NCBI GenBank assembly: GCA_900473185.1
Contig: UCKU01000034.1
Coordinates: 124,001-188,000 of the forward strand
DNA: 64,000 bases
Source: Hyphomicrobiales bacterium
GTDB lineage: Bacteria > Pseudomonadota > Alphaproteobacteria > Rhizobiales > Rhizobiaceae
Direction: 5' to 3'
Under the pieces are notes generated by a model. The model did no database searches. It worked only from the letters and a program-made list of their open reading frames with translations, and was not told the origin of the DNA. Numbering within the stretch: position 1 is the stretch's first letter; each line of letters begins with the position of its first letter. The position numbers and the translations under genes are program-made. Of this stretch, positions 18,322 to 27,383 are shown in pieces.

Positions 18322-19350
18322 ATGAAGGAACTCTCCGTCAAGGAACTGGCGCGCCGGGTGGCACACCTGGCCGTCAGCCTGTTCATCCTGCTGTGCGTCA
18401 CTTTCGTGATCGGCCGTATTCTTCCTGCCGATCCGGTCGGAGCGATCGTTGGCGAGCTGGCAGACCCAGCCGCCTATGCCGCCATGCGCCAGAAGCTTGG
18501 TCTGGACCTGCCGATCTACCAGCAGTTCCGGATCTACCTGAATGGCCTGGCGCATGGCGATTTCGGTACGGCGGTGCTGACTGGCAATCCGGTCTCTTCG
18601 GATCTTGCCCAGGCATTTCCCGCAACCTTCGAACTCGCCACCCTGGCGATCCTGATCTCGACCTTTGTCGGCGTTCCGCTCGGGCTGACGGCGGCGCTCT
18701 TTCGAGACACGTTTATCGACAAGATCGCCCGGATCGTGGCGCTTGTCGGTCATTCGATCCCGGTCTTCTGGTTCGGGATCGTCGGCCTGGTGATCTTCTA
18801 CGCCGGACTGAACTGGGTTGGAGGTCCCGGGCGTGTCGATGTCTTCTACGAGGGCATGGTGACACCGCAAACGGGACTACTGCTTGTCGACAGCCTGCTG
18901 CAGGGAGAGACGGAGATCTTCTGGAATGCGGCTGGTCACATCATCCTGCCGGCTGTCATCCTGGCCTATGCCGCCATGGCCTATATCACCCGCATGACCC
19001 GCAGCTTCACTCTTGAGCAATTGAGCCAGGATTACGTGATTGCCGCGCGTGCAAAGGGTGTCGGGCCGGCCCGTACCGTCATCGGTCACGTCCTGCCGAA
19101 TATCGCCGTCCAGTTGATCACCATCCTGGCTATTTCCTATGGCGGCCTCCTGGAAGGCGCCGTCGTGACAGAGATCGTCTTTTCCTGGCCGGGTATCGGT
19201 CAATATATGACGAACGCACTCATGATCGGCGACATGAATGCCGTCGTTGCGGCCACCATCATCATCGGCTTTATCTTCATGTTCCTCAATTTCCTGGCGG
19301 ACATCGCCTATGCGATATTCGATCCGCGGACGCGGGAGGCTGCGCAATGA
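18322..19350 (+). CDS. ABC transporter permease, DppB type
   Basis: A 342-residue permease with six predicted membrane segments, starting with VSLFILLCVTFVIGRILPAD, the DppB-type N-terminus with its long periplasmic loop. The cytoplasmic motif DYVIAARAKGVGPARTVIGH is the DppB-type EAA loop. The stop overlaps the start of the next permease (ATGA at 19347-19350). It is part of the five-gene importer. Confidence 0.88.
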   Translation: MKELSVKELARRVAHLAVSLFILLCVTFVIGRILPADPVGAIVGELADPAAYAAMRQKLGLDLPIYQQFRIYLNGLAHGDFGTAVLTGNPVSSDLAQAFPATFELATLAILISTFVGVPLGLTAALFRDTFIDKIARIVALVGHSIPVFWFGIVGLVIFYAGLNWVGGPGRVDVFYEGMVTPQTGLLLVDSLLQGETEIFWNAAGHIILPAVILAYAAMAYITRMTRSFTLEQLSQDYVIAARAKGVGPARTVIGHVLPNIAVQLITILAISYGGLLEGAVVTEIVFSWPGIGQYMTNALMIGDMNAVVAATIIIGFIFMFLNFLADIAYAIFDPRTREAAQ

Positions 19351-20249
19351 GCGATGCAATCCAAACCGACCTCACTGTGCGCCCACCGAGCCTGCCTGCA
19401 CGGATCTCAGGCTCGATGATGCGGATCGTCTCAAGGCTGGGGCAGGAACCGCTCGGCATGGCCGGTTTTGTTATCCTGGCTATCCTCTGCATCGTCGCGA
19501 TCCTTGCGCCTTTGCTCGCGCCCTATGACCCCAACATCCAGGTCCTGTCCGACGCGCTGCAGCCGCCGAGCGCCGCGCATTGGGCGGGCACCGACGAGTT
19601 CGGCCGGGATATTCTGAGCCGCTTGATCTACGGAACGCGGATCACCGTCCAGACCGTCCTTTCGATCTCACTGATCGTTGGCCCGATCGGTCTTTTAATC
19701 GGTGTCGTCGCAGGCTTCTTTGGCGGTCGCACGGACGCGCTCCTGATGCGGGCAACGGATATCGTTCTGTCCTTTCCCTCACTGATCCTGGCACTGGCAT
19801 TCGCCGCCGCCCTCGGAGCCGGGCTGACGACGGCAATCATCGCCATTTCACTCACGGCATGGCCACCCATTGCGCGCCTGGCGCGCGCCGAGGCGCTGGT
19901 CGTCAGGAATGCTGACTATGTTGCCGCGGCCCGCCTTTATGGCGCCTCGCCCCTGCGTATCCTGTTCGTCTACATCGCCCCGATGTGCATTCCGTCGGTG
20001 ATCGTACGCCTGACCCTGAACATGGCGGGCATCATTCTGACGGCTGCCTCGCTAGGCTTCCTCGGATTGGGCGCGCAGCCGCCGGCGCCCGAATGGGGCG
20101 CGATGATATCGAGCGGGCGCAAGTTCATGCTCGACTATTGGTGGGTTGCCGTGATGCCGGGTGTTGCCATTCTCGTCACCAGCCTCGCCTTCAATGTCGC
20201 AGGCGACGCGCTTCGCGACATTCTGGATCCCCGTCATGCAAGGTCCTGA
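19347..20249 (+). CDS. ABC transporter permease, DppC type
   Basis: A 300-residue permease of the DppC class. It has an N-terminal cytoplasmic stretch, a first membrane helix (GFVILAILCIVAILAPLLAP), then LSDALQPPSAAHWAGTDEFG and RDILSRLIYGTRI, the OppC-type GTDxxGRD block. The EAA-like loop is ADYVAAARLYGASPLRILFV. It overlaps the DppB-type gene by 4 bases. Confidence 0.88.
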   Translation: MSDAIQTDLTVRPPSLPARISGSMMRIVSRLGQEPLGMAGFVILAILCIVAILAPLLAPYDPNIQVLSDALQPPSAAHWAGTDEFGRDILSRLIYGTRITVQTVLSISLIVGPIGLLIGVVAGFFGGRTDALLMRATDIVLSFPSLILALAFAAALGAGLTTAIIAISLTAWPPIARLARAEALVVRNADYVAAARLYGASPLRILFVYIAPMCIPSVIVRLTLNMAGIILTAASLGFLGLGAQPPAPEWGAMISSGRKFMLDYWWVAVMPGVAILVTSLAFNVAGDALRDILDPRHARS

Positions 20250-20250
20250 T

Positions 20251-21078
20251 ATGAAGCCAGTCCTCTCGGTCGAAGACCTCAATGTCACCTTCGGCAGGAA
20301 CGCCGTGCCTGCCGTTTCCCATGTCAGTTTCGAAGTCGGGCGCGAGCGCGTCGGCATCGTCGGCGAGTCCGGCTCTGGAAAATCGACGACCGGTCGCGCG
20401 ATCATGCGCCTTCTGTCGGCAGGCGCCACCGTCTCGGCAAAGCGTCTCGACCTCGACGGCAGTCAGCTTCTGCCTCTGTCCGAGAGGCAGATGGGAAAAA
20501 TACGCGGCAAGGATATTGCACTCATCATGCAAGACCCCCGCTATTCGCTCAATCCGGTGCTCACCGTCGGCAAGCAGATCGCCGAAGCGGCTCGCCTGCA
20601 TCTCAACCTTCGTGGCGCAGCGGCGACCGCTGCCGCCAAAGTAATGCTCGAGCGCGTTCGCATCAGGGACGCCGAGCGCGTGATGGCGCAGTATCCACAT
20701 CAGATATCCGGTGGCATGGGGCAGCGTGTCATGATTGCGATGATGCTGCTTGCCAGGCCAAAGCTCGTTATCGCTGACGAACCGACCTCGGCGCTCGATG
20801 TCAGCGTGCGCAAGGACGTGCTGACGTTGCTGGACGAACTCGTCCGGGAGAACGATTCCGGCCTGCTGTTGATCAGTCACGATATCCGGATGGTCTCCGC
20901 CTACTGTGAGCGGATCATCGTCATGTATGCGGGGCGCATCGTCGAGACGCTGACGCGGCTGGAAGATGCCAGCCATCCCTATACGAAGGGGCTGATCGCC
21001 GCGATGCCGGATCCGCGGCATCCCGTCCGGCGGCTTGCGGTCCTCGATCGCTCGAAGATCGACCTGGAGAGAGCATGA
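20251..21078 (+). CDS. ABC transporter ATP-binding protein, DppD type
   Basis: A 275-residue ATPase. Walker A is GESGSGKST, the signature is the slightly unusual ISGGMGQRVMIAMM, Walker B is LVIADEPTSALD, and the switch His is in LLISHDIRMV. ATG 20251 is preferred to ATG 20236, which overlaps the permease. It is shorter than typical DppD (about 320 residues), ending soon after SHPYTKGLIAAMPDPRHP, so the C-terminal oligopeptide domain is reduced. It overlaps the second ATPase by 4 bases. Confidence 0.87.
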   Translation: MKPVLSVEDLNVTFGRNAVPAVSHVSFEVGRERVGIVGESGSGKSTTGRAIMRLLSAGATVSAKRLDLDGSQLLPLSERQMGKIRGKDIALIMQDPRYSLNPVLTVGKQIAEAARLHLNLRGAAATAAAKVMLERVRIRDAERVMAQYPHQISGGMGQRVMIAMMLLARPKLVIADEPTSALDVSVRKDVLTLLDELVRENDSGLLLISHDIRMVSAYCERIIVMYAGRIVETLTRLEDASHPYTKGLIAAMPDPRHPVRRLAVLDRSKIDLERA

Positions 21079-21815
21079 TGATCGAAGTCCACGACCTCAA
21101 CGTCACATTCTCGTCCGGCAAACTGCAAAACCATGTCGTCAAGGACATCAGCTTTAGCGTCGCTCGCGGGGAAACACTGGGTATCGTCGGCGAATCCGGC
21201 TGCGGCAAGTCCACTGTCTTGCGATGTCTGTCAGGCATGGAACAAGGCTGGTCGGGCGAAATCGCGCTCGCCGGTCGCACCGTCGGCAAGTCGAGAAGCC
21301 TCGACGACCTCAAATGCGCTCAAATGGTGTTTCAGGATCCGTATGGCTCGCTGCATCCGCGCCACCGGATCGGCACGGCCCTTGCCGAGCCTTTGCGGGC
21401 CATGGGCAGACAAGAGATATGGCAAAGCGTGGAGCGTTCTCTGCGCCAGGTCGGCCTGCCGGGGGCATTTGCAAACCGTTTCCCTCACGAACTTTCCGGC
21501 GGCCAGCGCCAGCGTGTCGCAATCGCGCGAGCGCTGATTCTCTCCCCGCCAATCCTCCTTCTCGACGAGCCGACCTCGGCGCTCGATGTGTCAATACAGG
21601 CCGAAATCCTGAACCTGCTGGCGGACCAGCGCGACGAGATTGGGCTGACCTACGTGCTTGTCAGTCACGATCTGGCAGTGATTGCCCATATGTGCGATCG
21701 CGTGCTGATCATGAAGGATGGCCGGTTCGTCGACGAACTCTCGAAACGGGATCTGCAGGACGGAAAAACGCACGACGAATATGCGCGTGAGCTATTCGAA
21801 GCGACTTTCATCTGA
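21075..21815 (+). CDS. ABC transporter ATP-binding protein, DppF type
   Basis: A 246-residue ATPase, the partner of the DppD-type subunit. Walker A is GESGCGKST, the signature is LSGGQRQRVAIARA, Walker B is ILLLDEPTSALD, and the switch is YVLVSHDLAVIAHM. It lacks the longer C-terminal domain of E. coli DppF. Start is at the first of two adjacent ATGs (21075, 21078). It is the last gene of this operon; 160 bases without recognised features follow before the convergent ftsI-type gene. Confidence 0.87.
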   Translation: MMIEVHDLNVTFSSGKLQNHVVKDISFSVARGETLGIVGESGCGKSTVLRCLSGMEQGWSGEIALAGRTVGKSRSLDDLKCAQMVFQDPYGSLHPRHRIGTALAEPLRAMGRQEIWQSVERSLRQVGLPGAFANRFPHELSGGQRQRVAIARALILSPPILLLDEPTSALDVSIQAEILNLLADQRDEIGLTYVLVSHDLAVIAHMCDRVLIMKDGRFVDELSKRDLQDGKTHDEYARELFEATFI

Positions 21816-21976
21816 CACTTTCTACGTATCGACGACCGACCATGGGCGCTGCGGCGCCGCGCACCTCGGCATGAGGCCGACCGGCCAGAAATCAATCCTG
21901 GGCTTCGGGCGCATAGACCGAGGCCGATCGCTGTTGCAGCGACGGACGGCGCGCGCCGCAGATCCTGGCGGATAGC

Positions 21977-23740
21977 TCAGTAACCGATCAGTGAATAGGG
22001 AACATCATTCGAACCGAAACGAGGCTGGACGCCGAGCAGCGGGGCTGCTCGACCAATGATTTCCTTCACCATCGGAGCAGCGGTTGACGCAGCTGTTCGC
22101 CCGCCATGCTCGCCGGTTTTCGGGGCATCGATGATCGCGAGCACCATATATTTCGGCCTATCCATCGGAAAGGCCGCGACGAAGGCGTTGAAATTCAGGT
22201 CGCTGGCATAGCGTCCATTGACGACCTTGTCGGCGGTGCCGGTCTTGCCGCCGACGTTGAAACCCTCGACCTGGGCAGCACGGCCGGAGCCCTTCAGCCC
22301 GTTCCAGGTGAAGAGGTAGCGCATATCCGCGCTCGTGCTTTGCTTGATGACGTTTCGCGACAATGTTGCGGCCTGTTCCGGCGACCGTGGCAGGAAGGTC
22401 GGCGAAATGAGATTGCCGCCGTTGATGAGAGATGCGGCGGCGGACGCCGTCTGCAGCGGGGTTGTCGCGACGCCGTGGCCGAAGGAGATCGTGACAGAGT
22501 TGATCTTCTTCCAGGTGCGTGGCTGTGTTGGCGTTGCGACACCCGGCATCTCCGTCTCCATCTTGGAGAGAAGGCCGAGCCTGGTCAGGAACTGTTGATG
22601 ACCCTCAATGCCGACCATATCCGCGACGGCGGCGGTGCCGATGTTCGACGAATACTGAAAGACTTCCGGGATCGACAGCGGCCTGTTCTTGCCTTTGAAG
22701 TCCTTGATCGTGAAGCCGCCCATACGGATCGGACGCGATGCATCGACGACGGAGTTCAGGGTGATCTTCTCGGCATCCAGCCCCATCGCCAGCGTGAAGC
22801 TCTTGAAGGTGGAACCCATTTCGAAGGTGGCATTGCTGATCCGGTTGAACCAGCCTTTCTCGTACTCCTTGTCCACGCTGCCGTCCGGCAATGTGCGCGA
22901 TGGTTCGTTGGGGTCGTAGTCGGGGATCGAAGCCATCGCCAGAACTTCACCTTTCTCGACGTCCAGAACGACGGCACCGGCCGCTTCCGCCTCGTAGGCG
23001 CTCATCGCTTCGGCGGCGACCTCGCGCGCGATATTCTGGACGCGGATGTCGATCGACAACCTGACTGGCTCCAGCGAAACACCTGATGTCATGCCGATGG
23101 CCCTCAGGTCCGCGAGGCCCTGCTGGTCGAGATAGCGTTCCATGCCCGCCAGGCCCAGATTATCGACGTTCACGTGACCGACGATATGCGCCGCCGACCG
23201 ACCGCCGGGATAGAAACGACGTTTTTCCGGCCTAAAGCCGATACCGGGAAGGCCGAGAGCCAGAATGTCCGCTTGCTGTCTCGGCGTCAGTTGGCGCCGT
23301 AGCCATTGAAAGCCGCTGTCCATTCTCAGCTTCTTGTGGGTCTCCCGCCAATCGAGGTTCGGGATCACGGCGGCGAGTTTCTCTACCACTTCGTCAGCGT
23401 CGACGATGCGACGGGGATCTGCATAGAGGGAGACCATGTTCAGGTCGGTTGCCAGGAGCTGGCCGTTGCGGTCGATGATATCAGGCCGGGACGCGACGAC
23501 ATTGGGATTGCCCAGCGAGGCGGTGGTGGGCTCCTCGGCAAGTCCGTATTGGATAAGGCGGCCGCCGATCAGCAGGAACCCACAAACGAAAGCGCCGATC
23601 AAGACCCCCAGGCGCTGCCTTGCCTTGCCGCTTCGCTTCTTTTTCGTCCCGAGGATTCTTTCCGAAAACCCGTTCGCCTGGCGGGTGATCAGGATATGGG
23701 ATCGGCTTTTGACCTTCAAAACGCGGGCAATGAGACTCAT
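21977..23740 (-). CDS. ftsI: Penicillin-binding protein 2/3, FtsI-type transpeptidase
   Basis: A 587-residue class B penicillin-binding protein. A single membrane anchor (LGVLIGAFVCGFLLIGGRLI, about residues 44-63) follows a basic cytoplasmic tail. The dimerisation domain begins with ASRPDIIDRNGQLLATDL. The transpeptidase motifs are STFK in EMGSTFKSF, SSN in QYSSNIGTA and KTG in VGGKTGTADK, so the enzyme looks active. ATG 23740 is preferred to an upstream TTG with no ribosome site. FtsI cross-links septal peptidoglycan. Here it stands alone among catabolic operons instead of in a division cluster, so it may be a second copy for special growth conditions. Confidence 0.88.
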   Translation of the reverse strand: MSLIARVLKVKSRSHILITRQANGFSERILGTKKKRSGKARQRLGVLIGAFVCGFLLIGGRLIQYGLAEEPTTASLGNPNVVASRPDIIDRNGQLLATDLNMVSLYADPRRIVDADEVVEKLAAVIPNLDWRETHKKLRMDSGFQWLRRQLTPRQQADILALGLPGIGFRPEKRRFYPGGRSAAHIVGHVNVDNLGLAGMERYLDQQGLADLRAIGMTSGVSLEPVRLSIDIRVQNIAREVAAEAMSAYEAEAAGAVVLDVEKGEVLAMASIPDYDPNEPSRTLPDGSVDKEYEKGWFNRISNATFEMGSTFKSFTLAMGLDAEKITLNSVVDASRPIRMGGFTIKDFKGKNRPLSIPEVFQYSSNIGTAAVADMVGIEGHQQFLTRLGLLSKMETEMPGVATPTQPRTWKKINSVTISFGHGVATTPLQTASAAASLINGGNLISPTFLPRSPEQAATLSRNVIKQSTSADMRYLFTWNGLKGSGRAAQVEGFNVGGKTGTADKVVNGRYASDLNFNAFVAAFPMDRPKYMVLAIIDAPKTGEHGGRTAASTAAPMVKEIIGRAAPLLGVQPRFGSNDVPYSLIGY

Positions 23741-23914
23741 CGAGTTGATCCAGAGGTGACGGCTGAAGTCAAAGAAACACCTTCCCGAAAACGCGGTGCG
23801 TTTTCCGGCCTGTTTCTCCTGGGGCAACTGGTGACTAGATTTGCGTCGAATAAGCTAAGAGTTCGTTAACCGTCGCTTCCAGAAATGCCACGAACATAGC
23901 GTTCGACGGCCACG

Positions 23915-24874
23915 TCAAGCTGTTGCATCGATCAATCGCTGGGCGGTGAATTTGTCAGTCACCAGCATGTCGATGACGCCAACACGCAAGGCGCCCGAGA
24001 TCGCTGCCGTCTTCTTCGCGCCGCCGGCCAGCGCGATGACCCGATCCACCCGCGCAAGGTCCTCGAGCGGAAGGCCGATGACCCGGTCATCCAAGGGCGT
24101 CTTCACCGGTTTTCCGTCCTTGTCGAAGAAACGCAGCGAAATGTCACCGACGGCACCAGCCTCGGCGAGATCGGCGAGTTCCCGCGACGAAAAGATGTTG
24201 CCGGAGCGGGCAAGCAATTCGGACGGCTCCACCGCGCCGATGCCAACGATGGCGAGCGTGATGCTGCCGAACAGATCCATGGTCTCACGAACGAAGGGAT
24301 CTGACTGCATCAGGAGCCTGGCCTCCCTCGACGTCGTCACGCCCTGTACGGGAAGCAGCTTGGGCTCGGCGCCGGTGAGGCGGGCAAGGCGCGTGGTGAG
24401 CTGCGTGGCATGTGTCTGCACCGAAGGGTCGCCCATGCCGCCGAGGGTCTGGACGACGTATTTTACCTGGGCGCTTTTCTGCGGATGGATGTTTTCGACC
24501 ATCTTGAAGATGGTCTGGCTCCAGCTCGACACCCCGACAATCTCGCCAGGCGAAAGTGTGATCTCCAGAAGATGGGCTGCCGCTTCACCGATCCGGGCCA
24601 TGATGGCCCCGTCTCGGTCCTCACTGCACTCGACCACGATTGCTTCGGGAAGGTCGAACTTTTGTCGCAGCGCGCCCTCGAGTTCGCTATAGGTGCCGAC
24701 CGGCGGGATGACGCTGGTGCGAACGATGTCCTCGGCCTCGGCGCGCTTCAGCATTCGCGAGACCGTCGCCTGGGAAAGCCGCAGATGCTGCGCGATCTCT
24801 GCCTGTCGCCGCCCTTCGATGTGGTACATCTGGGCAACCCTGGAAATCAGGCGGAGTTCGTTGAGGCGGGACAT
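23915..24874 (-). CDS. SorC-family transcriptional regulator
   Basis: A 319-residue SorC-type regulator. Residues 18-45 form the helix-turn-helix (EGRRQAEIAQHLRLSQATVS). The effector domain has EIVGVSSWSQTIFKMVENI, VQTLGGMGDP and IVGIGAVEPSELLARSG, the usual phosphosugar-binding signatures. It is the distal gene of the split-transketolase/kinase strand, 21 bases after the kinase stop. A site matching two others in the gene cluster lies at 24889-24902, just upstream of this gene. It probably senses a phosphorylated pathway intermediate. Confidence 0.87.
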   Translation of the reverse strand: MSRLNELRLISRVAQMYHIEGRRQAEIAQHLRLSQATVSRMLKRAEAEDIVRTSVIPPVGTYSELEGALRQKFDLPEAIVVECSEDRDGAIMARIGEAAAHLLEITLSPGEIVGVSSWSQTIFKMVENIHPQKSAQVKYVVQTLGGMGDPSVQTHATQLTTRLARLTGAEPKLLPVQGVTTSREARLLMQSDPFVRETMDLFGSITLAIVGIGAVEPSELLARSGNIFSSRELADLAEAGAVGDISLRFFDKDGKPVKTPLDDRVIGLPLEDLARVDRVIALAGGAKKTAAISGALRVGVIDMLVTDKFTAQRLIDATA

Positions 24875-24888
24875 GGGCTATACCAGCT

Positions 24889-24902
24889 TGAATTATTATT
24901 CA
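24889..24902. promoter_or_regulatory. Candidate SorC site 1 (TGAAT-N4-ATTCA)
   Basis: TGAATTATTATTCA has exact TGAAT/ATTCA arms. The 19 bases of its reverse complement starting with GTGTGAATAA match the site at 28342-28360 at 15 positions. It overlaps the kinase stop and precedes the regulator gene. Confidence 0.5.
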
Positions 24903-26362
24903 CACTTAGCCGGTGTCGGCCGCGACGTCGAGCGGGCCAGCGCATCATTCCATGTATTGAGAAGGCCGATGCGATTGATCTCTTCGGGGCGGATCACTTC
25001 GGTGCTTCTGGGCAGAGCCTCGATCACATCGAGATCCTTCCACAGGCCGAGCGAAAGCCCGGCGAGATAGGCGGCACCGAGAGCGGAAGCCTCCGGTGCC
25101 TCGCACTGGATCACAGCATGCTCGATCAGGTTCGACACGCATTGCATCAGGAAACGGTTCTGGCTCGGGCCGCCATCGACATAGAGGGCGCCGAGTTCAC
25201 CGCCGCTCTGGGCGCGCATGGCCGCGATCACGTCATGCACCTGGCAGGCGATCGAATCCGTCACTGAGCGGGCCATCTGGGCGCGGGTCGTGGAAAAGTT
25301 GATCTGAGCGAAGAGCGCCCGGGCGTCGGAGCTCCAATAGGGGGCGCCGAGGCCGACGAAGGCCGGCACGAATCCCGGTCCGCCCGGCTCGGCCGTCGCC
25401 GCAAGGTCGACGAGGGCGGCCACATCGGGCAGGCCCAGAATGCCGGCCATCCAGGGAAGGCTTGCGGCCGAAACGAGGATATTGCCTTCGAAGGCGAAGG
25501 TCGGCACGCCAGCGATCCGCCAGGCGACCGTCGTGGTGATGCCGTTTTGCGGCGCGATGAAGCGCGGCAATGTCGTCATGACGGAGGAGCCGGTTCCAAA
25601 CGTCACCTTGCCGTCGCCTGGCTTGAAGGCGCCGTGACCGAAGAGCGCTGCATGGCTGTCGCCGATGGCGGAACGGATCGGCGTGCCATCCGGGATACCG
25701 GGAAGGCCGCGCGTCGTACCGAAATCGGCGGAGCTGTCGAGCACTTCAGGGAGCAGGGCAATATTGACGCCGAAGATTTCGCCGAGCTCCGCGCTCCAGA
25801 CCTGGCCATTGAGGTCGAACAGCTGGCTGCGGGCGGCGTTGGAGGCATCGCAAACGTGGCGGCGTCCACCCGTCAGGCAATGGATCAGCCAGCTGTCGAT
25901 CGTGCCGAGATGCACTCTGCGTCCGGCCGGAACGCGATCGAGCAGCCAGCGGAATTTCGAACCGGGAAACATCGGGTCGAGGGGAAGGCCCGTCAGCGCC
26001 TCTACGCGGTCGAGATGACCCTCTGCGATCAGGCGCTCGCAGTCCGGCGCGGTGCGGCGGCACTGCCAGCTGAGCACCGGACCCAGCGCTTCGCCGGTCT
26101 CGGCATCCCAGACCGTGACGGATTCGCGCTGGTTGGACACCGCCACGGCCTCGACAGTAACGTTGGAAATTTTCTTCAGGCAGGCTTCGATCGCTTCGCA
26201 AACGGAGGCAAAGATCCGGCGGGGATCCTGCTCAACCCAGCCCGGTTGCGGATAGGAGATGCCGACGGCGGCCGAGCCTCTGGCAAGCACCTCTCCTGTT
26301 TCGGAAACCAGAACTGCCTTCGAATTGGTGGTGCCCTGGTCGATCGCCAGAATAGCCCGCAT
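24896..26362 (-). CDS. FGGY-family carbohydrate kinase, glycerol-kinase-like
   Basis: A 488-residue FGGY kinase. The N-terminal phosphate loop is AIDQGTTNSKAVL, the second is TFGTGSSVM, and the adenosine motif is LYVDGGPSQNRFLMQ with GAAYLAGLSLG near the end. It resembles glycerol kinase in layout, for example TDSIACQVHDVIAAM where GlpK has ESIAYQTRDV. The context is not a glycerol operon, though: the gene is 64 bases downstream of the split transketolase genes and shares a unit with two SDRs and a TPI. It probably phosphorylates a ketose or polyol such as apulose, erythrulose or a pentulose. ATG 26362 is the usual family start. Confidence 0.86.
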   Translation of the reverse strand: MRAILAIDQGTTNSKAVLVSETGEVLARGSAAVGISYPQPGWVEQDPRRIFASVCEAIEACLKKISNVTVEAVAVSNQRESVTVWDAETGEALGPVLSWQCRRTAPDCERLIAEGHLDRVEALTGLPLDPMFPGSKFRWLLDRVPAGRRVHLGTIDSWLIHCLTGGRRHVCDASNAARSQLFDLNGQVWSAELGEIFGVNIALLPEVLDSSADFGTTRGLPGIPDGTPIRSAIGDSHAALFGHGAFKPGDGKVTFGTGSSVMTTLPRFIAPQNGITTTVAWRIAGVPTFAFEGNILVSAASLPWMAGILGLPDVAALVDLAATAEPGGPGFVPAFVGLGAPYWSSDARALFAQINFSTTRAQMARSVTDSIACQVHDVIAAMRAQSGGELGALYVDGGPSQNRFLMQCVSNLIEHAVIQCEAPEASALGAAYLAGLSLGLWKDLDVIEALPRSTEVIRPEEINRIGLLNTWNDALARSTSRPTPAKCE

Positions 26363-26426
26363 CGTCTTCTCCTCAGACAATGGCCGGGGCGGATGCACGC
26401 CCCGGCTCAATAGACCTGCTATCAGA

Positions 26427-27383
26427 TTATTTGCGCTTGATCAGCGCCTGGGCCGCATCGGCGATCGCCGCCGGCGCCATGCCGAATTCGTCGAGGAGGA
26501 ATTCGGCCGAACCGGTCGGCGCATAGATGCCGGGAACGCCAAGACGTTTCATCGGCACGGGCGCGTTGTCGACGACCACTTCGGCGACGGCGGAACCGAG
26601 GCCGCCGAAGATCGAATGTTCTTCCGCCGTGACGATCGCACCGGTCTCGTTGGCGGCCGCAATGATGGCGGTCTCGTCGATCGGACGAACAGTTGCCATG
26701 TTGAGCACGCGCGCCTTGATGCCGCGCGCGGCCAGGATTTCGGCGGCCCTCACCATGCGGTGGGTCAGCGTGCCGTTGGCAATCAGGGTAACATCGGAGC
26801 CTTCGCGCAGCAGGTTTGCCTTGCCGACTTCGAACTTGTGGCCTTCGGGCAGCAGATCCGGAACGCCGACACGCGACAGGCGCAGGAAGCAGGGACCATT
26901 GTAGCTTGCGGCCCACTCGACGGCGGCGGCAGTCTCGATCCGGTCGCATGGCGCGATGACGGGCAGGTTCGGCAGCACGCGCGTCCAGGCGAAGTCCTCG
27001 ATCGAATGATGGGTCGGGCCAAGTTCGCCGTAAGCCATCCCTGAGGAAATGCCGACCAGCTTGACGTTGGCATTGGAGTAGGAAATGTCGGCCTTGATCT
27101 GCTCGAGCGACCGGCCGGTCAGAAATGGCGAAGCGCCGCAGACATAGGGCAGGCGTCCGCCATTGGCGAGACCGGCGCCGACGCCGACCATGTTCTGTTC
27201 GGCAATGCCGACATTGACGAGGCGATCAGGGAATTTCGACTTGAAGCCGCCGAGCTTGGAGGAGCCGACCGAGTCGTTGCAGACGGCAACGATGGTTTCA
27301 TTCTCGGCAGCCAGCCGTTCGAGCGTCGCGGCAAAGGCATCGCGGCAATCATAGAGCTTTGGTGGGTTTACGGGCGCGTTCAT
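26427..27383 (-). CDS. Transketolase, C-terminal subunit (pyrimidine-binding and C domains)
   Basis: A 318-residue half transketolase. It holds the pyrimidine-binding domain, with the catalytic-type Glu in VNVGIAEQNMVGVGAGLANG, then the transketolase C domain (VTLIANGTLTHRMVRAAEIL, later IVTAEEHSIFGGLGSAV). Such split enzymes, made as two chains, act on unusual ketose phosphates; AptB of the D-apulose 4-phosphate pathway is one example. The start codon overlaps the stop of the N-subunit gene in TAATG, so the two are translated together and probably form a stoichiometric complex. Confidence 0.88.
   Translation of the reverse strand: MNAPVNPPKLYDCRDAFAATLERLAAENETIVAVCNDSVGSSKLGGFKSKFPDRLVNVGIAEQNMVGVGAGLANGGRLPYVCGASPFLTGRSLEQIKADISYSNANVKLVGISSGMAYGELGPTHHSIEDFAWTRVLPNLPVIAPCDRIETAAAVEWAASYNGPCFLRLSRVGVPDLLPEGHKFEVGKANLLREGSDVTLIANGTLTHRMVRAAEILAARGIKARVLNMATVRPIDETAIIAAANETGAIVTAEEHSIFGGLGSAVAEVVVDNAPVPMKRLGVPGIYAPTGSAEFLLDEFGMAPAAIADAAQALIKRK

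Noticed and set aside
24896-26362. Calling the FGGY kinase glycerol kinase GlpK
   Set aside because: The sequence is similar, but there is no glycerol facilitator or glycerol 3-phosphate dehydrogenase in this unit, and it is coupled to a split transketolase.
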